64,000 nt of DNA from CAIKMD01 sp035552195 (GCA_035552195.1 DASZLU010000158.1:62001-126000); one strand, 5' to 3'; shown: positions 15,801 through 25,617, numbered from the stretch's first letter. Notes: generated by a model from the letters alone, not told the origin. A program made the numbers and translations.

Positions 15801-16145
15801 ATGACCCGCATTGCCTCGATCGTCGCCGGCGGCGCGTCTCTTGCTCTTTCGACTTTACCCGCGCTCGCCCAGCAAACCGGCGGGGCGCCGGCGTCTCCCG
15901 GTCCCGGTTATGGCTATTACCACCACATGTGGGGCTGGCACGGCGGCATGTTCTTCGGCCCGCTGCTCTGGATCCTCGTTCTCTGCGCCGTGATCGCGTT
16001 GGTCGCGCGCATGTTTGGCTGGCGCCATCACGGCTACTACCGGCGGGCGGGCGGCGGCGCGCTCGACATGCTCGAAGAGCGGTTCGCCCGCGGCGAGATC
16101 GACAAGGCTGAGTTCGAAGAGAGGCGCAAGACACTCGGCCGCTGA
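15801..16145 (+). CDS. Small SHOCT-domain membrane protein
   Basis: A 114-residue protein with a signal peptide (LALSTLPALAQQ), a His/Gly/Tyr/Trp-rich linker (YYHHMWGWHGG), one membrane span (GPLLWILVLCAVIALVARMF) and a C-terminal SHOCT motif of about 25 residues (ALDMLEERFARGEIDKAEFEERRKTL). SHOCT peptides are thought to mediate oligomerisation. The histidine-rich stretch could bind metal. GAGGAG ribosome site. The FNR/FixK-like box in front suggests induction at low oxygen. Confidence 0.85.
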   Translation: MTRIASIVAGGASLALSTLPALAQQTGGAPASPGPGYGYYHHMWGWHGGMFFGPLLWILVLCAVIALVARMFGWRHHGYYRRAGGGALDMLEERFARGEIDKAEFEERRKTLGR

Positions 16146-16157
16146 CGCCTCGCTGCG

Positions 16158-16619
16158 CTAAAGCTCGCGTCCAAGATAGTGGTCGACGGAATAGCGCCCG
16201 CCGCCGCGGAAGAAGATCGCGGTGCAAAGCAGCAACCACAGCAGCGCGTATTCGACGCCCTTCTGAGTCCAGAAATAGCCGAATTGCCACTGGAAGACGG
16301 TGATAATCACCGCCATCTCGATCCAGATCGCGGCGGCGCAAAAGCGCGTGAAGAGGCCGATGGCGAGAAACGCGGCGCCAAAGGATTCGGTGAGGATCGT
16401 GAGCCAGGCCAGCAGCATCCCGCCCGGAATGCCATGTTGCGCGATGTTGCTCGCATAGTTGCTTGGGGTCATCAGAAGGAGCTTCTGGATGCCGTGCGGC
16501 ACGAGAACCGCGCCGGTGCAAAATCGCATGAAGCCGTAAGCGCGCGGCGCGCCCGCCTGATAAAGCCCGGCGAGGCCGGGGAAGACGAGGCGCCGAGGGT
16601 CGATCGATTCTTCGCTCAT
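16158..16619 (-). CDS. DoxX family membrane protein
   Basis: The start is ATG 16619 (MSEESIDPRR, 153 residues) behind AAAGGGAGAAA. Four hydrophobic spans follow, beginning AYGFMRFCTGAVLVPHGIQKLLL and including GGMLLAWLTILTESFGAAFLAIGLFTR and EYALLWLLLCTAIFF. This is the DoxX/SURF4-like four-helix fold. Members range from quinol oxidase accessory subunits to redox partners of thiosulfate metabolism. No partner gene indicates which applies here. Ends 13 bases from the convergent SHOCT gene. Confidence 0.88.
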   Translation of the reverse strand: MSEESIDPRRLVFPGLAGLYQAGAPRAYGFMRFCTGAVLVPHGIQKLLLMTPSNYASNIAQHGIPGGMLLAWLTILTESFGAAFLAIGLFTRFCAAAIWIEMAVIITVFQWQFGYFWTQKGVEYALLWLLLCTAIFFRGGGRYSVDHYLGREL

Positions 16620-16722
16620 GTCGCGTTTCTCCCTTTGCAAACGTCCGTTCGACAAGGGTAAGCGCGTAATTGCGGCGCCGGAATGACAATCCCGTGAGCC
16701 GATCGTGATCGGTGGTAAGGCG

Positions 16723-19236
16723 CTATTCGTTGCGCAGGAAGGGCGCGGCTTTCGCGCCGAGCGCGCGCCAGGTACCGGCGAGGCCAGCGGCGAGGGTCAG
16801 GGCGATCGCGCCGACTCCGGTCACGGCGACGGTACCGGCGAGGAAATCCCACGGCGCATGCATCACGCGCGTCAGCAGGAAATAGGCGGCGATCGTACCG
16901 ATGACGCAAGCGATCAGCGCCGCCGCGAAGCCGATCAGCCCGTATTCGATCAAAAAGCTGCCGGCGATCTGTCGCCGTGTCGCGCCGAGGACCTTTAGCA
17001 CCACCGCTTCGTAGACGCGGCGGCGATGCGTCGCCGCGATGGCACCGGCCAGCACCAGCCCGCCGGCCGCGAGGGTGATGGCGGCGGTGATACGTACCGC
17101 GGCAGCAATCGCGCCGACGATGTCGCCGAGCGTGCCGAGCGCGTCGCGCACGTCGATCGCAGAGACATTGGGAAAGGCGTCGGTGACGGCACGCTCGAGC
17201 GCGGCTTCTTGTCCCGGCGCAGCACGCGCGGTGGCGATGAAGCTTTGCGGCGCGCCGTCGAGCGTGCCGGGCGACAGCACGATGGCGAAATTGATGTTGA
17301 GCGAGGTCCAATCGATCTCGCGCAGATTGGCGATTTTTGCCGTGACGTCGCGGCCGAGCACGTTGATGGTGATCGTGTCGCCGACTTTCAGCTTCATGCC
17401 GCGCGCCAGATCGGCGGCGAAGGAGACGAGCGGTGCGCCGCGATAATCCGCCGGCCACGATTCGCCGGCGACGAGGCGCGATCCCGCCGGCAGGGTGGCC
17501 GCGTAGGTGAGCCCGCGCTCCGAGCTCGTCGCCCAGCGCGCATCGGGGCCGACGAAAGCCTTCTCCACCGGCACGCTGTTCAGCGCCGAGATGCGGCCGC
17601 GCAGGCTCGGCACCTGCCGCACCTCGCCGACGCTTGGCATGCCTGCCAACAGCTTATCGAAAGCGTCGATCTGGTCTTTTTGGATATCGATAAAGAAGAA
17701 GGACGGCGCGCGTTGGGGCAGGCTCTCGCTGAGCTCGGCCGCGAGATTGCCGTGCACAAGTCCCACCGCGACCAGGACGGCAAGACCGAGCCCCAGCGAC
17801 GCGACGATGCCGACCGTCGTGGCGCCGGGCCGGTGCAGATTGGCGAGGGCAAGACGCAGACCCGGCAGACGCGGCCGCCCCGCGAAGGTGGCGAGCTTCA
17901 TCATGCCCTGCGCCGCAAGCCGGAAAACGACCAGCGCCCCGGCCGCGCCGGCAATGAACCACGCGGCAACAGTGCGATCGGGTGCGCTCGCCATGGCCAG
18001 GATCAGCAGTCCGAGCGCCGCGCCGATGGCGATGATCGCGGGCAGCAGGGCCGGCCGCGCCTGCGTCGGGGCGAGCGCGTTCCGAAACAGCGTCGCCGCG
18101 CGCGTCTCGCAGGCAGCGCCGATCGGCCATGCGGCAAAGCACAGTGTCGCCAAAATGCCATAAGCGGCGGCGAGCAGCAGCGGCAGCGGATAGATGCCGA
18201 GCCGCGCCTCGACCGGCAACGCCGCCGGCAGCAGCGGCGTCGCGGCGAAGGGCACGGCGATGCCGATCAGTAGCCCGAGCAAAATGCCGCCGAGCGCCAA
18301 GGTCATGATCTGCGCGAGATAGATCCAGAAGACGAGCCGCCGCGACGCGCCCATGCATTTCAGCGTCGCGATCGTGTCCATCTTGGTCGTGAGATAGCTC
18401 TCGACCGCATTGGCGATGCCGACGCCGCCGACCAGCAATGTGGTCAGGCCGACCAGCGTCAGGAACACCGTGACGCGATCGAGCAGCTCTTGCAGATTGG
18501 GCGAGGCATCGGCGAATGAGCGGATGCGCCAGCCGGCTTCGGGAAATTTCGCTTTCGCCGTTTCGATCACGGCCGCATCATCGCTCCCCGGCGGCAAGCG
18601 CAGGCGATAGGCGTACGCGACGAGAGAGCCGGGTGCGAGCAATCCGGTCGCGGCCAGCGCGTCTTGCGAGACCATCACGCGCGGGCCGAGCTCGAAGACG
18701 CCGCTGACGCTGTCGGGCTCATGTGCCAAGGTCGCCCGCACGATAAAACGGGCGCCGCCGATGCGGATCGCATCGCCCAGCTTCAGCCCCAAACGATCGA
18801 GCAGCGCGGGCGCGACCGCTGCGCCCCAGGCGCCGTCTTGCCGCGCCAACGCGATATCGAGCGATTGCGGCGGAGCGAGGGTGACGCTGCCGTAGAGTGG
18901 GTAGCTGCGGTCAATCGCTTTCAGCTCGATCAGGCTGCGTGAGGCACCACTCTCCGCAATCGCCATGGCGCGCAGCCGCGTTGTGCGCGACAACCCCCCT
19001 TGTGCGGCGAGAAAATCGCTCTCGGCTTGATCGGCCGGACGCTGCGCCAGGCTGAATTCGATATCGCCGCCGAGCAGCGCGCGCGCGTCGCCGTTGAGCC
19101 CGGCATCGATCGAGGCGCCGAGCGAGCCGACGCCCGCGATGACGGCGACACCAAGACAAAGACAGGCCAGCAACACGCCGAAGCCTTTGAGCCCGCCGCG
19201 CAGCTCGCGTTTCGCCAGGCGCCAGGCGAGGTTCAC
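16723..19236 (-). CDS. ABC transporter permease, FtsX/YbbP family
   Basis: GTG at 19236 (VNLAWRLAKREL, 837 residues) is chosen because it lies just past the ATPase stop and is preceded by GAGGA; longer readings run through the ATPase gene. N-terminal membrane anchor (FGVLLACLCLGVAVIAGVGSL), a large periplasmic domain, an FtsX core with spans such as FLTLVGLTTLLVGGVGIANAV, several central spans, then a second periplasmic region and a second FtsX core near the C-terminus (LAAGGLVLAGAIA onward). This is the YbbP architecture, a predicted exporter or lipid/hydrophobe extractor rather than an importer. Works with the adjacent ATPase. Confidence 0.9.
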   Translation of the reverse strand: MNLAWRLAKRELRGGLKGFGVLLACLCLGVAVIAGVGSLGASIDAGLNGDARALLGGDIEFSLAQRPADQAESDFLAAQGGLSRTTRLRAMAIAESGASRSLIELKAIDRSYPLYGSVTLAPPQSLDIALARQDGAWGAAVAPALLDRLGLKLGDAIRIGGARFIVRATLAHEPDSVSGVFELGPRVMVSQDALAATGLLAPGSLVAYAYRLRLPPGSDDAAVIETAKAKFPEAGWRIRSFADASPNLQELLDRVTVFLTLVGLTTLLVGGVGIANAVESYLTTKMDTIATLKCMGASRRLVFWIYLAQIMTLALGGILLGLLIGIAVPFAATPLLPAALPVEARLGIYPLPLLLAAAYGILATLCFAAWPIGAACETRAATLFRNALAPTQARPALLPAIIAIGAALGLLILAMASAPDRTVAAWFIAGAAGALVVFRLAAQGMMKLATFAGRPRLPGLRLALANLHRPGATTVGIVASLGLGLAVLVAVGLVHGNLAAELSESLPQRAPSFFFIDIQKDQIDAFDKLLAGMPSVGEVRQVPSLRGRISALNSVPVEKAFVGPDARWATSSERGLTYAATLPAGSRLVAGESWPADYRGAPLVSFAADLARGMKLKVGDTITINVLGRDVTAKIANLREIDWTSLNINFAIVLSPGTLDGAPQSFIATARAAPGQEAALERAVTDAFPNVSAIDVRDALGTLGDIVGAIAAAVRITAAITLAAGGLVLAGAIAATHRRRVYEAVVLKVLGATRRQIAGSFLIEYGLIGFAAALIACVIGTIAAYFLLTRVMHAPWDFLAGTVAVTGVGAIALTLAAGLAGTWRALGAKAAPFLRNE

Positions 19237-19246
19237 GCGCCGGTCC

Positions 19247-19925
<679 letters not shown>

Positions 19926-19945
<20 letters not shown>

Positions 19946-20624
19946 GGCGCGCCGGGGTTATGGCCGTGGCGCGCGCTTTGTCAATCGAGCGACGCGCGCG
20001 GCGCTGATCACGCTTCTGCTAGCGCCCCTGTTATTCGCCGGGCTATTCGCCGGGCCCGCCTTGGCGGCAACACGCATCCTCGCATTCGGTGACAGCCTCA
20101 CCGCGGGTCTCGGCGTTGCGCCGGACCAAGCGTTTCCGGCGCAACTCGCCGCGCGGCTGAAGGCCGACGGTTATGACGTCGCGGTCGACAATGGCGGCGT
20201 CTCGGGCGACACGACCGCGGACGGCTTGGCGCGGTTCGATTGGGCGATGGGCGATCATCCTGATGTGGTGCTGGTCGAATTGGGCGCCAATGACATGTTG
20301 CGCGGCCTCGATCCGAAGCGCGCCGAGACCAATCTCGATACGATGCTCGGCAAGCTCAAAACCGCCAAGGTGAGGGTATTGCTGCTCGGTATGCGGTCGT
20401 CATCGAATTGGGGCACGGATTATCGGAAGAGCTTCGATGCCATCTATCCAGCGCTCGCCGAGAAATACGACATGCCGCTCTATTCGTTCTTTCTCGATGG
20501 CGTGGCGCTCGATCCGAAGCTCAATCAGCCGGACATGCTCCATCCGAATCCGGCGGGTGTTGCGGTAATCGTCGGCCGCATCGCGCCGGCCGTCGAAAAG
20601 CTGCTCGGCAAGCCGGTAGAGTGA
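19926..20624 (+). CDS. tesA: Arylesterase / TesA-like GDSL (SGNH) hydrolase
   Basis: The only sensible start with a signal peptide is ATG 19926 (232 residues), overlapping the divergent ABC gene. The signal segment AALITLLLAPLLFAGLFAGPALAA leads into block I AFGDSLTAG (nucleophile Ser), block III ELGANDML and block V HPNPAG with the catalytic His. Secreted to the periplasm. It hydrolyses acyl esters or thioesters (TesA: thioesterase I/protease I/lysophospholipase L1). Pairing with the YbbAP-type exporter is conserved and suggests a shared task in handling lipids. Confidence 0.9.
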
Positions 20625-20627
20625 GTC

Positions 20628-21152
20628 ATGCTGCGCCTCTTCGTCGGTATCGATTTGCCGCCCGAGCTCAAGCTGTCGCTGTCCTTGATGGCGACCGGCC
20701 TGCCGGGCGCGAAATGGGTCGATCCGGGGAATTATCATCTGACGCTGCGTTTCATCGGCGAGATCGATGAGGGTCAAGCCGAGGATGTCGACGCCGCGCT
20801 CGCCCATATCCATGGGCCGCGCTTCGATGTCGCGCTCGCCACCGTCGGTCATTTTGGTATGCGTCAGTTGTGGGTCGGGGTCGAGCGCAACGAGGCGCTT
20901 CAGCATCTGCACGACAAGATCGAGAGCGCGCTGTCGCGGCTCGGCTTCCCGCCGGAAGAGCGGCGCTACATGCCGCATGTCAGCGTAGCGCGCCTCAAAG
21001 CCACCAACGAAAGCCGGCTGCAAGCCTATCTAAGCGAGCACGCGCTTTATCGTGCGCCTGCGTTTCGCGTCGATCATTTCTCGCTGATCGCGAGCTATCT
21101 GACGAAGAGCGGCGCGATTTACGAGGATCAGGCGGACTATCCGCTGGGATGA
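20628..21152 (+). CDS. thpR: RNA 2',3'-cyclic 3'-phosphodiesterase
   Basis: A 174-residue protein of the 2H phosphoesterase (LigT-like) family with two HxT/S motifs: HLTLRFIGE near residue 43 and HVSVARLK near residue 124. The opening RLFVGIDLPPELK and the closing LIASYLTKSGAIYE are also diagnostic. It opens 2',3'-cyclic phosphates on RNA ends to 2'-phosphates. It starts 3 bases after the tesA stop, hence the same transcript. Confidence 0.93.
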   Translation: MLRLFVGIDLPPELKLSLSLMATGLPGAKWVDPGNYHLTLRFIGEIDEGQAEDVDAALAHIHGPRFDVALATVGHFGMRQLWVGVERNEALQHLHDKIESALSRLGFPPEERRYMPHVSVARLKATNESRLQAYLSEHALYRAPAFRVDHFSLIASYLTKSGAIYEDQADYPLG

Positions 21153-21163
21153 GACGCGCGGCG

Positions 21164-21757
21164 TCATCGCGAATAGGCAGTCAATGCATCGCCACAAGTT
21201 TTATCCGCGGGAGGCGTGTCTCCAGCGTAACCACTCTGCACAACATCGAAACTCACGACTCGCCGTTCAATAAAGGGAGCCGCTGGCCATAGCTGATAAA
21301 GATCTACGGAATAACCGCTCGCGGTAAACGCGGCGCCCCAGGCGCTAATATCGCAGACCAAATTCGGTCCAACCTTCTGGACCTCTCTCGGTGGTCGAAA
21401 AACGTCCAAGACAATGAACTCCAAACCTAGAACGCCGACGGTTCCAAGCAAATAGCCGCCGCAGATCGGCAAGCTGACGACCGTCATGATCGCATATCGG
21501 AATATCTTAGAAGGAATAAGCAAGCACGCTGCGACTAGAAAGCAATAAATGAAATATGCGAGCGCAACCGCCGCTACCGCTGCCCATGGGTTCACAAACG
21601 TAAAGCCAAGAAATTTTGCCGCGAAGATGAAAAGCAGGAGGACGGCGGCCGTTGCGGCCAATCCTAATCGTGCGGGGAGCCGTAACTCCCGGGCAAAAAG
21701 GAAAAGCAGAAATGCGAGCGGCGGCGCAAAAAGGACAGTTGTCTCTATCACTGCCAT
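21164..21757 (-). CDS. Hypothetical membrane protein with a periplasmic tail
   Basis: The start was set at ATG 21757 (MAVIETTVLF, 197 residues); the open frame continues upstream to 21994 but that part is basic and unlike protein. Spans: TTVLFAPPLAFLLFLFA, LGLAATAAVLLLFIFAAKFLGF, NPWAAVAAVALAYFIYCFLVAACLLI and YAIMTVVSLPICGGYLLGTVGVLGLEFIVL. A soluble C-terminal domain of about 70 residues contains cysteines (LVCDISAW, DKTCGDAL). No family recognised. Base composition is clearly poorer in GC than its neighbours and the codon choice is looser, so recent acquisition is possible. Confidence 0.6.
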   Translation of the reverse strand: MAVIETTVLFAPPLAFLLFLFARELRLPARLGLAATAAVLLLFIFAAKFLGFTFVNPWAAVAAVALAYFIYCFLVAACLLIPSKIFRYAIMTVVSLPICGGYLLGTVGVLGLEFIVLDVFRPPREVQKVGPNLVCDISAWGAAFTASGYSVDLYQLWPAAPFIERRVVSFDVVQSGYAGDTPPADKTCGDALTAYSR

Positions 21758-22238
21758 ATCGGGTAAATACCACAATATCCGCAAGAACTCGAACCCGGTT
21801 CGCCTGGATATTACCGAGCATAGCTTGAGCGCGTCGCAAGCGGCGCGGGACATGGCGTTCTTTGGGTTGATAAAGCTGCTCGTCCACTGGCCGGCAGTTG
21901 GGGTGCGTACCCAAAAAAAGCGGCCGCGGCCGATGCGGTTGAGGGGGGACCGGCACCGACCGCGACCATCGCGCGCGAAACATAAACACGTCACATCACT
22001 GCCAAGCTTATGATCGCTTGGCTGAAGCTAGGGTAAGGAAAACAGTCTAAAGAACGGTAAAATCGTCACTTCGCGCGGACGACCGGGCTTTTTCGCGCCC
22101 GAAAAATCGCGTCGCGATCTCGTTAACCATGATCGCGCATTCGTCCTGCCGCGCTCGTGCCACGGGAACCGCTTTCAGCAGCGCGTGTTCTAGCCATGGT
22201 TAGGCTTTTCGTTTTTGATAATTTGCAAGGAGGACGCC
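21758..22238. other. Intergenic region (about 480 bases) with one hairpin
   Basis: No convincing gene. A perfect 7-bp inverted repeat TTTTTCG-CGCC-CGAAAAA lies at 22089-22106, and TAACCATG (22124) recurs inverted as CATGGTTA (22195). The end holds the AAGGAGG ribosome site of the lipoprotein gene. The left part is an open frame extending the membrane protein upstream, judged non-coding. Confidence 0.5.
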
Positions 22239-22400
22239 ATGCGCAGCTTGGTGATTTTCGGTGTTCTGGCGCTGGGCCTCACGGCCTGCGTCGACGTTCA
22301 TAACCCGCCTCCGCGCGCGGCGCAGCCGAGCACGGTCGTCGTGCCGGCGACGCCGCCGGCAACGACGACGGTGATCTGCCCGGCGGGTTCGGTTTGCTAA
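22239..22400 (+). CDS. Small lipoprotein (53 aa)
   Basis: ATG 22239 follows a perfect AAGGAGG. The 53-residue product has a short signal peptide and a lipobox LTAC (cysteine near residue 17), then a proline/threonine/valine-rich tail with repeats of VVVPATPPATTT ending CPAGSVC. It should be lipid-anchored. Similar tiny Pro/Thr-rich lipoproteins are widespread and uncharacterised. Two extra cysteines near the end could form a disulfide. Confidence 0.75.
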   Translation: MRSLVIFGVLALGLTACVDVHNPPPRAAQPSTVVVPATPPATTTVICPAGSVC

Positions 22401-22434
22401 AGTCTAAATCGGAACAAGGCTGGATCTGCGCGGT

Positions 22435-22935
22435 CTACGGATTGCGCGGACCCAGCCGCTGCCGCATGACCCAGGGACGCCCGTCCGGCGCCTGCTGGTA
22501 GAACACGTCGAATTCGCTGAACGCCTTCGCCCAATTCTCTTTGATCGCGCGCTCGCCAACGACGAAGCTGTTGAAGCCGACGCGCTTCATGAACATCAAC
22601 TGATCGCGCAACACGTCGCCTTCGGCGCGCAACTCGCCGTTATAACCGAAGCGCGTGCGCAGCAACCGTGCCTGCGAATAGGCACGGCCATCGGTGAATT
22701 TCGGAAAGCTAAGGACGATCAGCGCGAAGCGCGTGACGTCGCCGGCGATCTCTTGCGGCGATATCGTATTGGGCACGCGCAGGCCGAGCTTGTCGGCGCG
22801 TGTATGCAAGATGGTCTCATCGGTCTGCCAGCGCGCGAAAGAGACGGTGATCGCGCCGCTTGCCGGGATCGGTTCGTCGTCGGAGAGGTGATGCCAATCG
22901 TCGACGCTGAGTGTGCCGTCCTCAGCGAGCAGCAT
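22435..22935 (-). CDS. DUF934 protein of the sulfite reductase operon
   Basis: ATG 22935 (MLLAEDGTLSVDDWHHL, 166 residues) overlaps the end of the reductase gene by 14 bases; the longer open frame is the reductase shadow. Family marks: DDWHHLSDDEPIP, FPKFTDGRAYSQARLLRTRFGYNGELRA and FMKRVGFNSFVV. DUF934 proteins always accompany siroheme sulfite reductases and are thought to help electron transfer or assembly, without a demonstrated function. Here it closes the operon; the usual next gene cysH is absent. Confidence 0.92.
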   Translation of the reverse strand: MLLAEDGTLSVDDWHHLSDDEPIPASGAITVSFARWQTDETILHTRADKLGLRVPNTISPQEIAGDVTRFALIVLSFPKFTDGRAYSQARLLRTRFGYNGELRAEGDVLRDQLMFMKRVGFNSFVVGERAIKENWAKAFSEFDVFYQQAPDGRPWVMRQRLGPRNP

Positions 22936-24571
22936 AGAGCGCCTCTTTGAACGGCGCCTGGCCGACGCGGCGATAGGTTTCGGGGAAGCGCTCGCCGTCC
23001 TGGCGCAGCTTCGTGTACGCCTCGACCAGCCGATCGATCGCCGCCGGGACTTCGTCGCTTTTGATCGACGGGCCGGCGATGGTGCCGACCGCCGCATCAT
23101 TGCCGGCGTCGCCGCCGAGCGTGATTTGGTAGACCTCTTCGCCGTTCTTATCGACGCCGAGGATGCCGATATGGCCGAGATGGTGATGGCCGCAGGCGTT
23201 GATGCAGCCCGACATCTTGATATTGAAGACGCCGATCGTGTCTTCCTTGGCCGCCATGTGTTCGGCGATCCGCAACGCGACCGGGATCGAGCGCGCCGTC
23301 GCGAGGCTGCAGTAATCCATCCCCGGGCAGCAGATGATGTCGGTGATCAGATTGATGTTCGAGCTGCCGAGGCCGGCGGTGTCGAGCCGCTGCCACAGCG
23401 CGAACAGCTTGTCGCGCCGCACATGCGGCAGGACGAGATTTTGCTCATAGGCGACGCGCACCTCGCCGAAGCTCAGCTCGTCGGCGAGATCGGCAACCAG
23501 ATCCATCTGGTCGGCGCTGCAATCGCCGCCGGTCTTGCCGACTTCTTTCAGCGAGATCGTGACCACGGCGTGGCCGGCGATCTTGTGCGGACTGACGTTG
23601 TTCTTCACCCAGCGCGCGAAAGCCGGGTTGCCGGCGATGGCTTTTTGGAGCGACCCTTCGTCAACCGGCGCACGGTCGTATTCCGGCAGCGCGAAGGCCG
23701 ATTGCATCTCGGCGACGTAATTCTCGGGCAGCGCGACGGCCTCGCGGTCGGAAGCCTGCCACTCGGTCTCGACTTCCTCGGCGTATTTCTTGGCGCCGAG
23801 GCTCTGCACCAGGATCTTGATGCGGGACTTATAGAGGTTATCGCGCCGGCCATACTGATTGTAGACGCGCAGGCAAGCCTCGATATAGGAGAGCAGGTCG
23901 CGGCGCGGAATGAATTTACGGATCGTCTGCGCCAAGAGCGGCGTGCGGCCGAGACCGCCGCCAGCCAGCACCTCGAAGCCGATCTCGCCCTGCTCGTTCT
24001 TGTGCAGGTAAAGGCCGAGATCGTGCATCTTCACCGCGGCGCGATCGTCTTTCGACGCGGAGACGGCAATCTTGAATTTACGCGGCAGAAACGAGAATTC
24101 GGGATGCAGCGTCGCCCATTGCCGGATGATCTCGGCGTATGGACGCGGATCCTCGATCTCATCAGCGGCGACGCCGGCGAAAGGATCGGTCGTGGTGTTG
24201 CGGAAGGAATTGCCGCTGGTCTGGATCGCATGCATCTCGACGCTGGCCAATTCGGCGAGGATGTCGGGCGTGTCCTCGAGCTTGATCCAATGCAGTTGCA
24301 GATTTTGGCGCGTGGTGAAATGACCGTAGCCGCGATCGTATTTGCGCGTGATATGGGCGAGCTTGCGCAGCTTCTCCGAATTCAGCATCCCGTAGGGAAT
24401 CGCGATGCGCAGCATATAAGCGTGAAGCTGTAGATAGAGTCCGTTCATCAATCGCAGTGGTCGGAACTCGTCTTCGCTTAATTGGCCGGCAAGCCGGCGG
24501 CGCACTTGATCGCGATATTGCGCGACGCGCTCGTCGACAAACCGATGATCGAAATCGTCGTAACGATACAC
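22922..24571 (-). CDS. cysI: Siroheme nitrite/sulfite reductase (assimilatory, CysI type)
   Basis: A 549-residue ferredoxin-type hemoprotein. The [4Fe-4S]-siroheme cysteines are visible as ICCPGMDYCSLA (near residue 412) and SGCINACGHH (near 457). The N-terminal half has the first ferredoxin-like repeat (GHFTTRQNLQLHWI). It reduces sulfite to sulfide with six electrons for cysteine synthesis; context (DUF2849 upstream, DUF934 downstream) favours sulfite over nitrite. No flavoprotein CysJ is present, so electrons probably come from ferredoxin. Confidence 0.94.
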   Translation of the reverse strand: MYRYDDFDHRFVDERVAQYRDQVRRRLAGQLSEDEFRPLRLMNGLYLQLHAYMLRIAIPYGMLNSEKLRKLAHITRKYDRGYGHFTTRQNLQLHWIKLEDTPDILAELASVEMHAIQTSGNSFRNTTTDPFAGVAADEIEDPRPYAEIIRQWATLHPEFSFLPRKFKIAVSASKDDRAAVKMHDLGLYLHKNEQGEIGFEVLAGGGLGRTPLLAQTIRKFIPRRDLLSYIEACLRVYNQYGRRDNLYKSRIKILVQSLGAKKYAEEVETEWQASDREAVALPENYVAEMQSAFALPEYDRAPVDEGSLQKAIAGNPAFARWVKNNVSPHKIAGHAVVTISLKEVGKTGGDCSADQMDLVADLADELSFGEVRVAYEQNLVLPHVRRDKLFALWQRLDTAGLGSSNINLITDIICCPGMDYCSLATARSIPVALRIAEHMAAKEDTIGVFNIKMSGCINACGHHHLGHIGILGVDKNGEEVYQITLGGDAGNDAAVGTIAGPSIKSDEVPAAIDRLVEAYTKLRQDGERFPETYRRVGQAPFKEALYAAR

Positions 24572-24613
24572 TCTTGCTCTCCGGGTCCGAAGTCTTCAGG
24601 TCCGACGGGGGGC

Positions 24614-24940
24614 CTAAATCGAATAATCGTCGACACCCGACGCGGCCGGGTTGGCGTCGAGCGCGGTGTGGCCCGCCATCGGGCCCGTGGTCGGGCCCGA
24701 TGCGCGGATACGCTCGCGCAGGCTTACGGGGCGCAGATGATCGCCCTCGCGCGTCACCTCGATCAGCACCGGCCCCACCGCCGGCAGCGGCGGCACGCCG
24801 ACTTGCGCCTCGGCGAGCAATGCATTGGCGTGGTCGTCCTCGGCGACGAGCGCTTTGTCGATCGACGGAGTCCAATCGCCGGCGCCGGCGAAATAGATCA
24901 CCACGCCGTCGCGCAGCCGATTGCCGGTTACGATCTGCAT
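24614..24940 (-). CDS. DUF2849 protein
   Basis: The start MQIVTGNRLRDGVVIYF (ATG 24940, 108 residues) matches the usual family start; ATG 24952 and TTG 24961 are alternatives in frame. The conserved opening NRLxDGxVVYF, ALVAEDDHANALLAEA and a final GVDDYSI are the marks of the family, which sits between siroheme synthase and sulfite reductase in alphaproteobacteria. Role unknown, presumably in sulfur assimilation. The cysG gene usual in front is replaced here by a peroxiredoxin gene. Confidence 0.88.
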   Translation of the reverse strand: MQIVTGNRLRDGVVIYFAGAGDWTPSIDKALVAEDDHANALLAEAQVGVPPLPAVGPVLIEVTREGDHLRPVSLRERIRASGPTTGPMAGHTALDANPAASGVDDYSI

Positions 24941-24957
24941 GCTCGCCGCCATTCTGA

Positions 24958-25617
24958 TCAATCGCGAGGTTGCGACGTCGTGCGCAGGTAAGGCTTCAGC
25001 GTCTTGAAGCCCGGGAAGAGCGTCTTCGCCTGCTCGTCGTTGACCGCCGCCGTGATGATCACGTCATCGCCCTGCTTCCAATCCGCCGGCGTCGCGACCT
25101 TGTGCTTGTCGCTCATCTGCAGCGAGTCGATGACGCGCAAGATCTCTTGGAAATTGCGTCCCGTCGCCATCGGATAGACGAGGATCAGGCGGACCTTCTT
25201 GTTCGGATCGATGACGAAGACGTTGCGCACGGTCTGATTGTCGGCCGGGGTGCGCTTGGCCGCCTCGCCCGAGGTGCCGGCAGGCAGCATGCCGTAAAGG
25301 GTCGAGACCTTGAAATCGGCATCGGCGAGGATCGGATAGTTCGGCGCGGTGCCCTGGGTCTCCTTAATGTCGCTGGCCCAGCGGGTGTGATCGCCGGCCG
25401 AATCGACCGACAGGCCGATCACCTTCACGCCGCGTTTGTCGAATTCGCCCTTGAGCCGCGCCACGGTGCCCAACTCGGTGGTGCAGACCGGAGTGAAATC
25501 CTTCGGGTGCGAGAACAGCACGCCCCAGGAATTACCCAGCCACTCGTGGAAATGAATCGCGCCTTCGCTCGATTCTTGCGTGAAATCAGGTGCGACGTCG
25601 CCGAGTTTCAGCGTCAT
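24958..25617 (-). CDS. 1-Cys peroxiredoxin (Prx6 type)
   Basis: A 219-residue thiol peroxidase. The peroxidatic cysteine is in HPKDFTPVCTTELG (near residue 47) with the preceding Thr/Pro. The C-terminal extension of Prx6 proteins is present (TTSQPRD end). Reduces H2O2 and alkyl hydroperoxides. It heads or nearly heads the sulfite reductase operon, overlapping the small gene before it by 4 bases, which suggests control together with sulfur supply. Confidence 0.93.
   Translation of the reverse strand: MTLKLGDVAPDFTQESSEGAIHFHEWLGNSWGVLFSHPKDFTPVCTTELGTVARLKGEFDKRGVKVIGLSVDSAGDHTRWASDIKETQGTAPNYPILADADFKVSTLYGMLPAGTSGEAAKRTPADNQTVRNVFVIDPNKKVRLILVYPMATGRNFQEILRVIDSLQMSDKHKVATPADWKQGDDVIITAAVNDEQAKTLFPGFKTLKPYLRTTSQPRD

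Noticed and set aside
21758..21994. N-terminal extension of the membrane protein to ATG-like start at 21994
   Set aside because: The extra 79 residues are basic and disordered-looking, followed by a normal membrane protein start at 21757.
22124..22202. TAACCATG / CATGGTTA inverted 8-mers before the lipoprotein gene as an operator
   Set aside because: 63-base spacing without other support; such pairs arise by chance in a region of this size.
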